Shown: one piece after another, positions 1-7,931 of the stretch | Layout: the number at the start of each line of letters is the position of its first letter | Position numbering within the stretch: position 1 is the first letter of the stretch | NCBI GenBank assembly: GCA_018882825.1 | Contig: VERC01000086.1 | Span: 1-8,733 of the forward strand | DNA from: Acidimicrobiia bacterium | GTDB taxonomy: Bacteria > Actinomycetota > Acidimicrobiia > Acidimicrobiales > Acidimicrobilacustridaceae | DNA length: 8,733 nt | Direction: 5' to 3' | Notes under the pieces: generated by a model | Database searches by the model: none | Seen by the model: only the letters and a program-made list of their open reading frames with translations | Told to the model about the DNA's origin: nothing | Made by a program: the position numbers and the translations under genes

Positions 1-1694
1 AGGATCACGACCTTGGGTCGATCGGAGGGTGCGACCTCGTCGGTGTCCTCCCACGTCGAGTAGTGGTAGGGCGTGGCTGCCTCGAACTCGGCCGCGCAGG
101 TGTCGACGGTCTTGTAGGTGGGCCGCACCCCGAGTTCGAGGCGACGAGCCCGGACGACGGTCTCGTCGACGCCCCACAGCCATGCCAACTGCGCGTCGGA
201 GAACCCCAGTTGCTTGGCCCGCTTCCATCCCCGCCGACTCAACGCCGCCGGGCCGACGGCGGCCAGGTGGTCGCGCTCGGCGCAGATCATCGCCATCTGA
301 TCGAGGAACCACGGGTCGATCCGACTGGCCTCATGGACGGTCTGGATCGGGATGCCGCGCTGGAGGAGGGCCCCGACCTGGAAGACGCGCTCGGGTGTGC
401 CGATCGCCGACTTCGCGAGCAGTTCGTCGAGGGGCAGGTCCATGTACTGCGCTTCGGCCGGATCGCAGTTGAGTCCGTACCGACCCTGCTCGAGCGAGCG
501 GAGGGCCTTCTGGAGCGACTCGGGGAACGTGCGACCGATGGCCATCACCTCGCCGACCGACTGCATCTGCGTGCCGAGCACCCCGCTGGTGCCGGCGAAC
601 TTCTCGAAGGCCCAGCGCGGCACCTTGGTGACGACGTAGTCGATCGAGGGTTCGAAGGAGGCCGGCGTCTTGCGGGTGATGTCGTTGGGGATCTCGTCGA
701 GGGTGTAGCCCACGGCGAGCTTGGCCGCGATCTTGGCGATGGGGAATCCGGTGGCCTTCGACGCCAACGCCGAGGAGCGCGACACGCGCGGGTTCATCTC
801 GATGACGACCATGTCGCCATTGGAGGGATCGACGGCGAACTGCACGTTCGACCCGCCGGTCTCGACACCGACTCGGCGCATGACGGCGAAGGCGGCGTCG
901 CGCATCTGCTGGTACTCGTGGTCACTGAGGGTCTGCGCAGGCGCCACCGTGATCGAGTCGCCGGTGTGCACGCCCATCGGATCGAGGTTCTCGATCGAGC
1001 AGATGATCACGCAGTTGTCGGCACGATCGCGCATGACCTCGAGCTCGTACTCCTTCCACCCGGCGATCGACTTCTCGATGAGGATCTCGGAGATGGGACT
1101 GGCCTCGAGGCCGATGGCGGCGCGCTGCTCGAACTCGGCCAGCGTCGAGGCGATGCCGGTGCCCCGACCGCCGAGGATGTAGGCCGGCCGGATGACGACC
1201 GGCAGCCCGATCGAACCCACGACGGCCAGGGCCTCCTCGAGGGTGTGGGCCGTGGCCGAGGGCGGGGTGGCCAGGCCGATCTCGGCCATGGCCCGTTTGA
1301 ACAGCTCCCTGTCCTCGGCGGTGGCGATGGCGGTGGCGTCGGCCCCGATCAACTCGACGCCGTGAGCGGCCAGGACCCCCGACTCGGACAGGGCCATCGC
1401 CAGATTGAGCGCCGTCTGACCACCGAGGGTGGGCAGCAGGGCATCGGGTTTCTCGCGCTCGATGATGCGTTCGAGCACCTCCACGTCGAGCGGCTCGACA
1501 TAGGTGGCGTCGGCGAAGTCGGGGTCGGTCATGATCGTGGCGGGATTCGAATTGGCCAGGATGACGCGATACCCCTCCTGACGGAGTACGCGACAGGCCT
1601 GCGTCCCCGAGTAGTCGAATTCGCAGGCCTGACCGATCACGATCGGTCCCGATCCGATGAGCAGGATCGACTCGATGTCGTCACGGCGCGGCAT
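1..1694 (-). CDS. carB: Carbamoyl-phosphate synthase large subunit, N-terminal part (cut by window start)
   Basis: CarB uses ammonia delivered from CarA, bicarbonate and two ATP to make carbamoyl phosphate for pyrimidine and arginine synthesis in the cytoplasm. My translation from the ATG at 1694 stays open for 564 codons to the window edge, about half of the usual 1,050-1,100 residues. It opens [21 protein letters not shown], the standard N-terminus. It covers the first ATP-grasp (carboxyphosphate) domain, including [26 protein letters not shown] and [20 protein letters not shown]285, E299 and N301 fall at the same numbers as the metal ligands of the E. coli enzyme. The oligomerisation domain follows, and the fragment ends at PKVVI, the start of the second ATP-grasp half. 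The ATG shares one base with the carA stop (TGATG), and an AAGGGA Shine-Dalgarno lies about 8 nt upstream. I found no frameshift in the parts I translated. Confidence 0.97.
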   Translation of the reverse strand, partial: MPRRDDIESILLIGSGPIVIGQACEFDYSGTQACRVLRQEGYRVILANSNPATIMTDPDFADATYVEPLDVEVLERIIEREKPDALLPTLGGQTALNLAMALSESGVLAAHGVELIGADATAIATAEDRELFKRAMAEIGLATPPSATAHTLEEALAVVGSIGLPVVIRPAYILGGRGTGIASTLAEFEQRAAIGLEASPISEILIEKSIAGWKEYELEVMRDRADNCVIICSIENLDPMGVHTGDSITVAPAQTLSDHEYQQMRDAAFAVMRRVGVETGGSNVQFAVDPSNGDMVVIEMNPRVSRSSALASKATGFPIAKIAAKLAVGYTLDEIPNDITRKTPASFEPSIDYVVTKVPRWAFEKFAGTSGVLGTQMQSVGEVMAIGRTFPESLQKALRSLEQGRYGLNCDPAEAQYMDLPLDELLAKSAIGTPERVFQVGALLQRGIPIQTVHEASRIDPWFLDQMAMICAERDHLAAVGPAALSRRGWKRAKQLGFSDAQLAWLWGVDETVVRARRLELGVRPTYKTVDTCAAEFEAATPYHYSTWEDTDEVAPSDRPKVVI

Positions 1695-2812
1695 CAGGCA
1701 CGTCCCTTCACTCCGACCGACCTCATGAGGTCGTCGAACATTGCGAACAGGTAGGCGGCGTCGTGCGGACCGGGGCCCGCTTCGGGGTGGTACTGCACAC
1801 TGAAGGCGGGCACGTCGAGACAGCGGATTCCCTCGACCACTCCGTCGTTGAGATTGCGATGGGTCACCTCGACCCCGCGGCCGAGAGAACCGTCGTCGAC
1901 CGCGTAGTTGTGGTTCTGACTGGTGATCTCGATGGTCCCGGTGTCGAGTCGGCGCACGGGGTGGTTCCCGCCGTGATGACCGAACGGAAGCTTGTAGGTG
2001 GTGGCGCCCAAGGCCGTGGCCAGCAGCTGGTGACCGAGGCAGATGCCGAACACCGGGACCTGACCGAGCAGACCGTCGATGATGCCGGTCGCGCCCGTGA
2101 CCGCCGCCGGGTCGCCGGGGCCATTGGACAGGAACACACCGTCGGGTTCGCGCGCCAGCACCTCAGCGGCCGGTGTACCGGCGGGCACGACCTCCACGGT
2201 GGCGATGCCCGACAGGTGACGCAGGATCGTGGTCTTGATGCCGAAGTCGTAGGCCACGACGCGCCGGACCGGCCGATCGGCGGGACCGGTGTAGGCGAAC
2301 TGGTAGGGCTCGTCACAGGTCACGGTGCGGACGAGGTCGATGCCCGAAGTGCCCGCCTCGGCCCGGGCGGCGGCCAGCAGGTCGGACTCCGAGGCGGTGC
2401 CGAAGGCACCGGGCATGGCCCCGAGGTCGCGGATGTGACGGGTCAGGCGACGCGTGTCGACACCGGCCACGCCGGGCACACCGCGCGCCCGCAGGAACGC
2501 GTCGAGATCTCCCTCGGACCGCCAGTTGCTGCGCCGGCGGGCGAGGTCACGCACGATCACGCCACGGGCGAACGGTCGTCGCGACTCGTCGTCGAATGCG
2601 GTCACCCCGTAGTTGCCGATGTGCGGATAGGTGAAGGCGATGATCTGACCGGCGTACGACGGGTCGGTGATGATCTCCTGGTAGCCGGTGAGTGCGGTGT
2701 TGAACACCACCTCTCCGGTGGCGATCCCTCCGGGGGGTTCGGCCCCGAAGGCCTCACCCTCGAACACGGTGCCGTCGGCCAGCACCAGCAGTGATTCGGT
2801 GACCGCATTCAT
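1694..2812 (-). CDS. carA: Carbamoyl-phosphate synthase small (glutaminase) subunit
   Basis: CarA hydrolyses glutamine and passes ammonia through a tunnel to CarB. The product is 372 residues, normal for the family. Residues 1-150 form the CarA-specific N-terminal domain ([34 protein letters not shown]). Residues 185-365 are a class I glutamine amidotransferase domain with the oxyanion segment SNGPGDP (229-235) and nucleophile C258 in [22 protein letters not shown] follows, and the other catalytic residues are H342 and E344 in [12 protein letters not shown]. Two in-frame starts lie close together, at 2818 and 2812. I chose 2812 because it gives the ATGA overlap with the pyrC stop that is common in this operon, and because GAGAGG sits about 8 nt upstream; from 2818 that spacing would be only about 2 nt. 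Longer upstream extension of this frame lies inside pyrC and is not supported. Confidence 0.96.
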   Translation of the reverse strand: MNAVTESLLVLADGTVFEGEAFGAEPPGGIATGEVVFNTALTGYQEIITDPSYAGQIIAFTYPHIGNYGVTAFDDESRRPFARGVIVRDLARRRSNWRSEGDLDAFLRARGVPGVAGVDTRRLTRHIRDLGAMPGAFGTASESDLLAAARAEAGTSGIDLVRTVTCDEPYQFAYTGPADRPVRRVVAYDFGIKTTILRHLSGIATVEVVPAGTPAAEVLAREPDGVFLSNGPGDPAAVTGATGIIDGLLGQVPVFGICLGHQLLATALGATTYKLPFGHHGGNHPVRRLDTGTIEITSQNHNYAVDDGSLGRGVEVTHRNLNDGVVEGIRCLDVPAFSVQYHPEAGPGPHDAAYLFAMFDDLMRSVGVKGRA

Positions 2813-4163
2813 CGACATGCCCTCTCGTCCTTCACCATCGGCACACCGCACAGGAGGGTGTGTCGCACCTTGCCGCGCACGACGCGGCCCCGATACGGCG
2901 TGTTGTCCGACTTCGACGCGAACTTCGACGGATCGACGGTCCACTCGGCGGCCGGGTCGAACACGACGAGGTGCGCCGGCGCGCCCGGGGCGATGTCGCG
3001 GCCGTGCACATCGGCGATGCCGGCGATGGCCGCCGGGTTCCACGACATCAGGGCCAGCAACTCACGCATCGTCAGCACTCCCGGCTCCACCAGTTCGGTG
3101 ATGCCGAGGGCGAGCGCCGTCTCCAGGCCCAGCATCCCGCACGGCGCCACGTCGAAGGGAGCCTCCTTCACGTCGGCGGTGTGCGGCGCGTGGTCGGTGG
3201 CGATGGCGTCGATGGTGCCGTCGGCCAGTCCGGCCTTCACCGCGGCGACGTCCTCGGCGGTGCGCAGCGGAGGGTTGACCTTGAACACCGGGTCGTAGGA
3301 CGCGACCTCGGCGTGGGTCAGTGTGAAGTGGTGCGGCGTGGCCTCGGCCGTGACCGGAAGGCCGTCGGCCTTGGCTCGGCGCACCAGTTCGACGGCACCG
3401 GCAGTGGACAGGTGCTGGAAGTGCACGCGCATACCGGTGCGCCGTGACAGCGCGATGTCACGGAACACCATCAACTCCTCGGCCTCGGCGGGGATGCCGG
3501 GGATGCCGAGTCGACTCGACCACTCCCCCTCGTGCATGTGTCCACCCTCGCTCAGTGCCTCCACCTCGCAGTGCTGGGCCAGCACCACCGACACCGGCAG
3601 TCCCGAGGCGTACTCGAGGGCTCGGCGCATGAGGCGGTCGTCCTGCACCCCGCAGCCGTCATCGGTGAAGATCCGCACACCGAGGCCGGCCAACTCGGCC
3701 ATGGGCGTCAGGGTCGTGCCCGCGCGGTCAATGGTGATCGCCGCCGACGTCCGCACGTCACACAGCCCCGCCGCCACCCCGGCATCGAGCACCTGGCGCA
3801 CGATGGCCACCGAATCGATGGTCGGTTCGGTGTTGGGCATCGCCACCACCGCCGTGTAGCCGCCGAGTGCCGCGGCGCGACTTCCCGTCTCGACCGTCTC
3901 GGCCTCCTCGCGACCCGGCTCGCGCAGGTGTGTGTGGATGTCGACGAGACCGGGAGCGACGATGCAACCAGAGGCGTCGAGTCGGGCGGCGTCGGCCAGA
4001 CCGAGGGCCCCGGGATCGAGATCGGCGCCGACGGCGGCGACGGTGCCTCCCGGTTCGATGGCGACGTCGGCCCGACGTTCACCGGTGCGGTCGATGACGG
4101 TGCCACCGACGATGATCCAACCTGCCGACTCGTTCACGTCGTCCTTCCGTGCTGTCGCATCGC

Positions 4164-4167
<4 letters not shown>
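2809..4167 (-). CDS. pyrC: Dihydroorotase, class I
   Basis: PyrC cyclises N-carbamoyl-aspartate to dihydroorotate, the third step of pyrimidine synthesis. The 452-residue product is an amidohydrolase with the class I motif [11 protein letters not shown]78 and H80 are metal ligands and R82 a substrate-binding residue. MPNTEP (N112 contacts substrate), FTDDG (D170), AQHCE (H199), FQHLSTAG (H252) and ATDHAPHT (catalytic D325) complete the expected metal and catalytic set. [15 protein letters not shown] near the C-terminus is also typical. The ATG at 4167 overlaps the pyrB stop as ATGA and is preceded by GGAGAGG. The protein is about 20 residues longer than most relatives at its N-terminus, and a GTG at 4137 with AAGGA just upstream is a possible alternative start giving 442 residues. 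Its stop overlaps carA; the small membrane-protein gene found here in Streptomyces is missing. Confidence 0.96.
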
Positions 4168-5140
<973 letters not shown>

Positions 5141-5144
<4 letters not shown>

Positions 5145-5707
5145 CGCCGCATCTCCCCCAGGTCGACGCCGTCCGCGTTCACGTCGACGACCTCGTCGCG
5201 ACGGGTGGGCAGGTTCTTGCCCACGAAGTCGGGGCGGATGGGCAGCTCTCGATGACCGCGGTCGATCATGACCGCCAACTGCACCGCCTTGGCCCGTCCG
5301 TGATCGGAGAGGGCGTCGAGCGCGGCCCGGATCGTGCGGCCGGTGAAGAGGACGTCGTCGACGAGCACGACGATCATGCCCTGCAGGTCGCAGGGGATGT
5401 CGGTGACGGCTTCGGGCAGGACCGGTCGCAGGCCGATGTCGTCGCGGTAGAAGGCGACGTCGAGCGTTCCGATGGGCACGTCGACGCCTTCGATGGCCTC
5501 GAGTTGCCGATGCAGACGGGCGGCGAGGGGAACCCCACCGGTCTGGAGACCGATGAGCACGACCTCGTCGAGACCTTGGTTGCGCTCGATGATCTCGTGA
5601 GCCATGCGCTTGGTGGCCCGCTTCAGGTCGTCGGCCCCCATCACCCTGGTGCGGGGTACGAAAACGCCCCCGTACGGGGGCGTGAGACGACGTTCTCTTT
5701 CAGCCAT
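5141..5707 (-). CDS. pyrR: PyrR, bifunctional pyrimidine operon RNA-binding regulator / uracil phosphoribosyltransferase
   Basis: PyrR binds a stem-loop in pyr mRNA when UMP or UTP is high and lowers operon expression; many members also make UMP from uracil and PRPP. The chosen frame gives 188 residues, matching the usual 180-193. RATKRMAHEIIERNQG (30-45) and DRGHRELPIRPDFVGKNLPT match the family, and the basic and histidine positions implicated in RNA binding in Bacillus PyrR are largely kept. YRDD and the PRPP loop VLVDDVLFTGRT (114-125) indicate a phosphoribosyltransferase fold. The start is uncertain. The ATG at 5707 overlaps the stop of a short leader frame and gives normal length; an ATG at 5719 is also possible. 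GTG 5644 or ATG 5641 would remove part of the first strand. GTG 5767 lies inside the PyrR-binding loop and is unlikely. With the start at 5707, a terminator-like palindrome is translated as residues 9-16. Confidence 0.93.
5661..5683 (-). terminator. Terminator-like GC palindrome with U run in the pyrR leader/N-terminus
   Basis: The minus strand carries a perfect 20-nt palindrome (5683-5664, arms ACGCCCCCGT and ACGGGGGCGT). It folds as an 8-bp GC-rich stem with a GUAC loop, and its end runs into UUUU (5664-5661) before C. The shape is that of an intrinsic terminator with a short U tract. It lies after the PyrR hairpin, where a pyr attenuator would be expected, but also within the open pyrR frame, where it encodes TPPYGGVF. 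It may act as an attenuator that fires when the upstream ribosome-binding site is closed, or it may be a translated repeat-like sequence with no such role. Confidence 0.5.
5681..5688 (-). promoter_or_regulatory. Candidate antiterminator strand pairing with the PyrR loop
   Basis: GUCUCACG (5688-5681) is complementary over 8 bp, with one G-U, to CGUGAGGC (5768-5761) in the loop and 3' arm of the PyrR hairpin. This pairing excludes both the PyrR hairpin and the base of the terminator-like stem, the same logic as the Bacillus pyr antiterminator. It would leave the five central G-C pairs of the terminator stem free, so its strength as an antiterminator is doubtful. An 8-bp match in a GC-rich leader could also arise by chance. 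Confidence 0.3.
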
Positions 5708-5735
5708 TCCGGCCGACATCCTGTTGGGCAGCCAC
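5700..5735 (-). CDS. Possible 11-codon leader peptide ahead of pyrR
   Basis: A GTG at 5735 starts a frame reading MAAQQDVGRNG and ending at TGA 5702-5700. It is preceded at 9 nt by AGGAGG, the best Shine-Dalgarno in the region, whereas the in-frame pyrR starts have little of their own. The stop overlaps the likely pyrR ATG (ATGGCTGA), so ribosomes finishing here could reinitiate on pyrR. The peptide shows no run of codons suggesting amino-acid-sensing attenuation. What I see is the Shine-Dalgarno, the start, the stop and the overlap. That it is translated, and that its role is to couple pyrR translation to the PyrR-controlled ribosome-binding site, is inference. It could instead be a chance frame. 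Confidence 0.45.
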   Translation of the reverse strand: MAAQQDVGRNG

Positions 5736-5744
5736 GCGGCTGTG

Positions 5745-5750
5745 CCTCCT
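5745..5750 (-). promoter_or_regulatory. Strong Shine-Dalgarno AGGAGG controlled by the PyrR hairpin
   Basis: A perfect AGGAGG lies 9 nt upstream of GTG 5735. Five of its six bases can be paired in the lower stem of the PyrR hairpin. It is not spaced to serve any in-frame pyrR start directly: ATG 5719 is 25 nt and ATG 5707 is 37 nt downstream. That is the main argument for a translated leader frame. Confidence 0.7.
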
Positions 5751-5790
5751 GTCCGTTCGGGCCTCACGGGACCCGCTTCACGGTCAGGAA
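5746..5790 (-). promoter_or_regulatory. PyrR-binding RNA stem-loop overlapping the Shine-Dalgarno
   Basis: On the minus-strand transcript the upper stem CGGGUC (5775-5770) pairs with GGCCCG (5763-5758) around the hexaloop CCGUGA. This fits the PyrR-binding consensus ARUC-CNGNGA-GGYU except that the outer A-U pair is G-C. Below is a purine-rich asymmetric bulge (GAAG opposite one A), as in known sites. The lower stem pairs CCGU (5783-5780) with ACGG (5756-5753), then, past an A-A mismatch, UUCCUG (5790-5785) with CAGGAG (5751-5746). The last arm contains most of the AGGAGG at 5750-5745, so the folded hairpin would hide that ribosome-binding site. PyrR-dependent translational repression is known in Mycobacterium smegmatis; its use here is inferred. 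Confidence 0.85.
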
Positions 5791-5793
5791 TGA

Positions 5794-5799
5794 ATCATA
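5794..5799 (-). promoter_or_regulatory. Possible -10 box for the pyr operon
   Basis: TATGAT on the minus strand overlaps the nusB stop codon and stands out in otherwise GC-rich sequence. A start about 7 nt downstream would put the mRNA 5' end at or near the base of the PyrR hairpin. No good -35 hexamer is visible at 16-18 nt spacing (CGCGCA at 17), so this is only a candidate. The pyr genes could also be read from the upstream aro-efp-nusB transcript. Confidence 0.3.
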
Positions 5800-6196
5800 G
5801 CGAGTCGGGACGGACCTGCGCGGCGATCGCCGACAGCACCCCGTTCACGAATCGACCCGACTCCTCGGTGCTGTAGGACGTGGCCAGTCCGACGGCCTCG
5901 GAGATCACCACGCCCGTGGGCACATCGGGTCGGTGCAGCAACTCGTAGGTGCCGAGTCGCAGCACCGCCCGATCGAGGGCCGGCATGCGATCGATCTCCC
6001 AGTTGTGCGAGTGAGCTCCGATGACGGCATCGACCTCGTCGCGATGGGCGTCGAAGCCGGCCACCAGTTCGGTGGCGAAGCCGTCGGGTTCGACCGGGAG
6101 CGCGGCGAGCACTTCGCCGCCGGACTCGCCCTTCATCTCCGACTCGTAGAGGAGGTGGAACGCCCGCTCGCGCGCGTCGTGGCGGTTGGCGTTCAC
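5795..6196 (-). CDS. nusB: Transcription antitermination factor NusB
   Basis: NusB binds boxA RNA together with ribosomal protein S10 (NusE) and supports antitermination and processing of rRNA transcripts. The 133-residue all-helical protein shows the family landmarks: [16 protein letters not shown] at the N-terminus, [31 protein letters not shown] in two consecutive stretches (65-95), and [18 protein letters not shown] followed by [11 protein letters not shown] near the end. The length is usual. It starts with GTG at 6196, overlapping the efp TGA as GTGA. It has almost no Shine-Dalgarno of its own, so translation probably depends on coupling to efp. It is the last gene of the upstream block; in Streptomyces the developmental regulator bldD follows, but here the pyr leader comes next. 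Confidence 0.95.
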   Translation of the reverse strand: MNANRHDARERAFHLLYESEMKGESGGEVLAALPVEPDGFATELVAGFDAHRDEVDAVIGAHSHNWEIDRMPALDRAVLRLGTYELLHRPDVPTGVVISEAVGLATSYSTEESGRFVNGVLSAIAAQVRPDSL

Positions 6197-6756
6197 GCCC
6201 GGGTGATGTACTCGCCCGTGCGCGTGTCGACCTTCACCCGGTCACCGGGTTCGACGAACAGCGGCACCTGGATGACGAGACCGGTCTCGAGGGTGGCGGG
6301 CTTGCGGGCACCCGAGACCCGGTCGCCCTGGATCCCGGGCTCGGTCTCGGCGATGTTCAACTCGACCGCAGCGGCGAGTTCCACGCCCACGATCTCCTCG
6401 CCGTACATCTTGAGGATCGCGTCAGCGCTCTCCACGAGGTAGTTGGCCGCGTCGCCGAGCGAGCGGGGGCCGACGTTCATCTGGTCGTAGGTGGTGTTGT
6501 CCATGAACACGTAGTCCTCGCCCGACCGGTAGAGGAACTGCATCTCCCGCTTGTCGATCATGGCGCGTTCCACCTTCTCGCCGGCGCGGAACGTGCGCTC
6601 GATCACGGCGCCGGTGCGCACGTTCTTGAGGGTGGTCCGCACGAAGGCCCCGCCCTTGCCGGGCTTCACGTGCTGGAACTCGACGACCTCCATGAGATCA
6701 CCGTCGAGGTCGAGCGACATCCCGTTCTTGAGATCGTTGGTGGTGATGGTGGGCAT
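6193..6756 (-). CDS. efp: Translation elongation factor P
   Basis: EF-P enters the ribosomal E site and helps form peptide bonds at polyproline stretches. The 187-residue product is exactly family length. Domain I (about 1-65) is KOW-like and carries the functional loop at 31-36, KPGKGG, with K34 at the tip. Two OB-fold domains follow, and the C-terminal signature [20 protein letters not shown] and DTRTGEYI is clear. Many actinobacterial EF-Ps, as I recall them, have PGKGP and work unmodified; here the residue after the tip glycine is G rather than P. No modification gene (epmA, ymfI, earP) lies in the window, so the K34 state cannot be told. The ATG at 6756 has AGGAAGG 4 nt upstream. The 50-nt upstream gap, with a hairpin, sets it apart from the tightly overlapped neighbours. 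Confidence 0.97.
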   Translation of the reverse strand: MPTITTNDLKNGMSLDLDGDLMEVVEFQHVKPGKGGAFVRTTLKNVRTGAVIERTFRAGEKVERAMIDKREMQFLYRSGEDYVFMDNTTYDQMNVGPRSLGDAANYLVESADAILKMYGEEIVGVELAAAVELNIAETEPGIQGDRVSGARKPATLETGLVIQVPLFVEPGDRVKVDTRTGEYITRA

Positions 6757-6760
6757 GGGG

Positions 6761-6767
6761 CCTTCCT
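6761..6767 (-). promoter_or_regulatory. efp Shine-Dalgarno
   Basis: AGGAAGG lies 4 nt upstream of the efp ATG and fixes that start. It is separated from the 3' arm of the upstream hairpin by only three bases, so the hairpin could influence ribosome access. Confidence 0.6.
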
Positions 6768-6770
6768 GAT

Positions 6771-6801
6771 CGGGGGTGCGTCACCGGCCACCGCTCCCCC
6801 G
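6771..6801 (-). other. Imperfect hairpin between the peptidase gene and efp
   Basis: On the transcript, CGGGGG (6801-6796) pairs with CCCCCG (6776-6771). Past an A-A mismatch, GCG (6794-6792) pairs with CGC (6780-6778) around an 11-nt loop. The stem has nine G-C pairs with one mismatch. No U run follows, so it is not a canonical intrinsic terminator. It could stabilise or be a processing site in the mRNA upstream of efp, or tune efp translation. The function is unknown. Confidence 0.4.
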
Positions 6802-6806
6802 GCGAC

Positions 6807-7931
6807 TCACGGTCGCGGGGACTTGGTGGTGTGCGTGAGGACGGTGCAACCGTCGGCGGTCACGACGACGGAGTCCTCCATCCGTGCGCCACCGTGGCCG
6901 GGAAGGTACACGCCCGGTTCGACGGTGACCACATCGCCCACCTCCAGCACCTCGACGCTGCTGGAACCGACCCTCGGGGCCTCGTGGATGTCGAGACCCA
7001 CGCCGTGGCCGGTGCCGTGGGCGAACTCGTCGCCCCATCCGGCGTCGACGACGACGGAGCGAGCGGCGGTGTCGACGGCCGCGGCGGCCACACCCGCTCG
7101 CACCGCGGCGACACCGGCGGCGTTGGCGGCGGTGACCACCTCGAGCAGACGTCGCGACCGATCGTCGACGTCACCGAGGGCGATGGTCCGGGTCATGTCC
7201 GAGCAGTACCCGTCGACCACGCAGCCGAAATCGAGTATCACGAGGTCGCCCTCGGTCAACCGACGCGCACCGGGACGGGCGTGGGGTTTGGCGGCATTGG
7301 GGCCGGAGGCGACGATCGTCTCGAAACTGGGACGGGTCGCTCCCAACGACCGCATCATCGTGTCGAGTTCGACGGCGAATTCCTGCTCGGTGGGCTGTTC
7401 GAGCAAGCGGTGCCGGATGTCGGCCAGAGCGGTGTCGGCGATGAGTGCGGCCAGTTCCATCCGGGTCAGTTCGGCATCGTCCTTGCGACGACGCAGACCT
7501 TCGACCAGACCGGAGGTCGCCACCAGTTCCCGGCCGTCGAACCACTCGGTGGCGTAGCGACGCTGCGCCGACCAGGTGACGTGATCGGACTCCAGTCCGA
7601 TGCGCGACGCATCGCCGACGGTGCTCACCACGATCGATCGCTGGGCGACCGATGTGATCTCGATCCGCGACGGCGCGCCGACGGCCGCCAGTTGCTCGCC
7701 GGCCTGCTCGGTGTAGCGGGCATCGGTGACGAAGACCATGTCATCGGACGTGAGCGCCACCAGCCCCGCGCTGCCGGTGAAGCCGGTGAGCCAGCGGATG
7801 TTGGACGGCGCCGTGACGACGAGGGCATCGAGGCATTCGTCCTCCATTCGTCGACGCAGTCGCGTCACCCGATCGGCCACGGTGATGGCCGGGAGCGAGG
7901 CAAGTCGCGCGGCGATGGCGGTGGCCGTCAT
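6807..7931 (-). CDS. Xaa-Pro aminopeptidase-type M24 metallopeptidase
   Basis: This 374-residue protein belongs to peptidase family M24 (PepP/PepQ type), which removes residues next to proline using two metal ions. Residues 20-145 form a creatinase-like N-terminal domain ([27 protein letters not shown]). Residues 155-374 form the pita-bread catalytic domain. All five expected metal ligands are present: D234 (ILDFG), D245 (CSDMTRT), H309 ([12 protein letters not shown]), E338 (TVEPGVYLP) and E352 (RMEDSV). H217 and H316 are the likely substrate-side histidines. It occupies the place of the pepP/pepQ-like gene between aroQ and efp in actinobacteria. The sequence does not settle aminopeptidase versus dipeptidase. 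The ATG at 7931 overlaps the aroQ stop (ATGA), with only a weak Shine-Dalgarno (GGACG). Longer extension of the frame to 8456 lies inside aroQ and is rejected. Confidence 0.94.
   Translation of the reverse strand: MTATAIAARLASLPAITVADRVTRLRRRMEDECLDALVVTAPSNIRWLTGFTGSAGLVALTSDDMVFVTDARYTEQAGEQLAAVGAPSRIEITSVAQRSIVVSTVGDASRIGLESDHVTWSAQRRYATEWFDGRELVATSGLVEGLRRRKDDAELTRMELAALIADTALADIRHRLLEQPTEQEFAVELDTMMRSLGATRPSFETIVASGPNAAKPHARPGARRLTEGDLVILDFGCVVDGYCSDMTRTIALGDVDDRSRRLLEVVTAANAAGVAAVRAGVAAAAVDTAARSVVVDAGWGDEFAHGTGHGVGLDIHEAPRVGSSSVEVLEVGDVVTVEPGVYLPGHGGARMEDSVVVTADGCTVLTHTTKSPRP

Noticed and set aside
1..1694. Possible frameshift or pseudogene in carB
   Set aside because: The segments I translated by hand, from the N-terminus through the first ATP-grasp domain and at the window edge, are in one frame with no stop, and metal-ligand numbering matches E. 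coli exactly.
63..1754. A 563-codon open frame on the plus strand
   Set aside because: It lies wholly antisense to carB, which has a full set of family motifs. High GC at third codon positions keeps the opposite frame open. Its translation is low-complexity (G, R, D, H rich) with no recognisable domain.
1763..2794. A 343-codon open frame on the plus strand
   Set aside because: It is antisense to carA, with the same composition artefact and no recognisable motif.
2819..3043. N-terminal extension of the carA frame
   Set aside because: It overlaps pyrC coding sequence, is arginine-rich and unlike CarA. Starts at 2818 and 2812 give the normal protein.
5708..5767. A 208-residue version of PyrR starting at GTG 5767
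   Set aside because: This start sits in the PyrR hairpin loop, has no Shine-Dalgarno and adds residues unlike the family. The PyrR element and AGGAGG would then be coding sequence.
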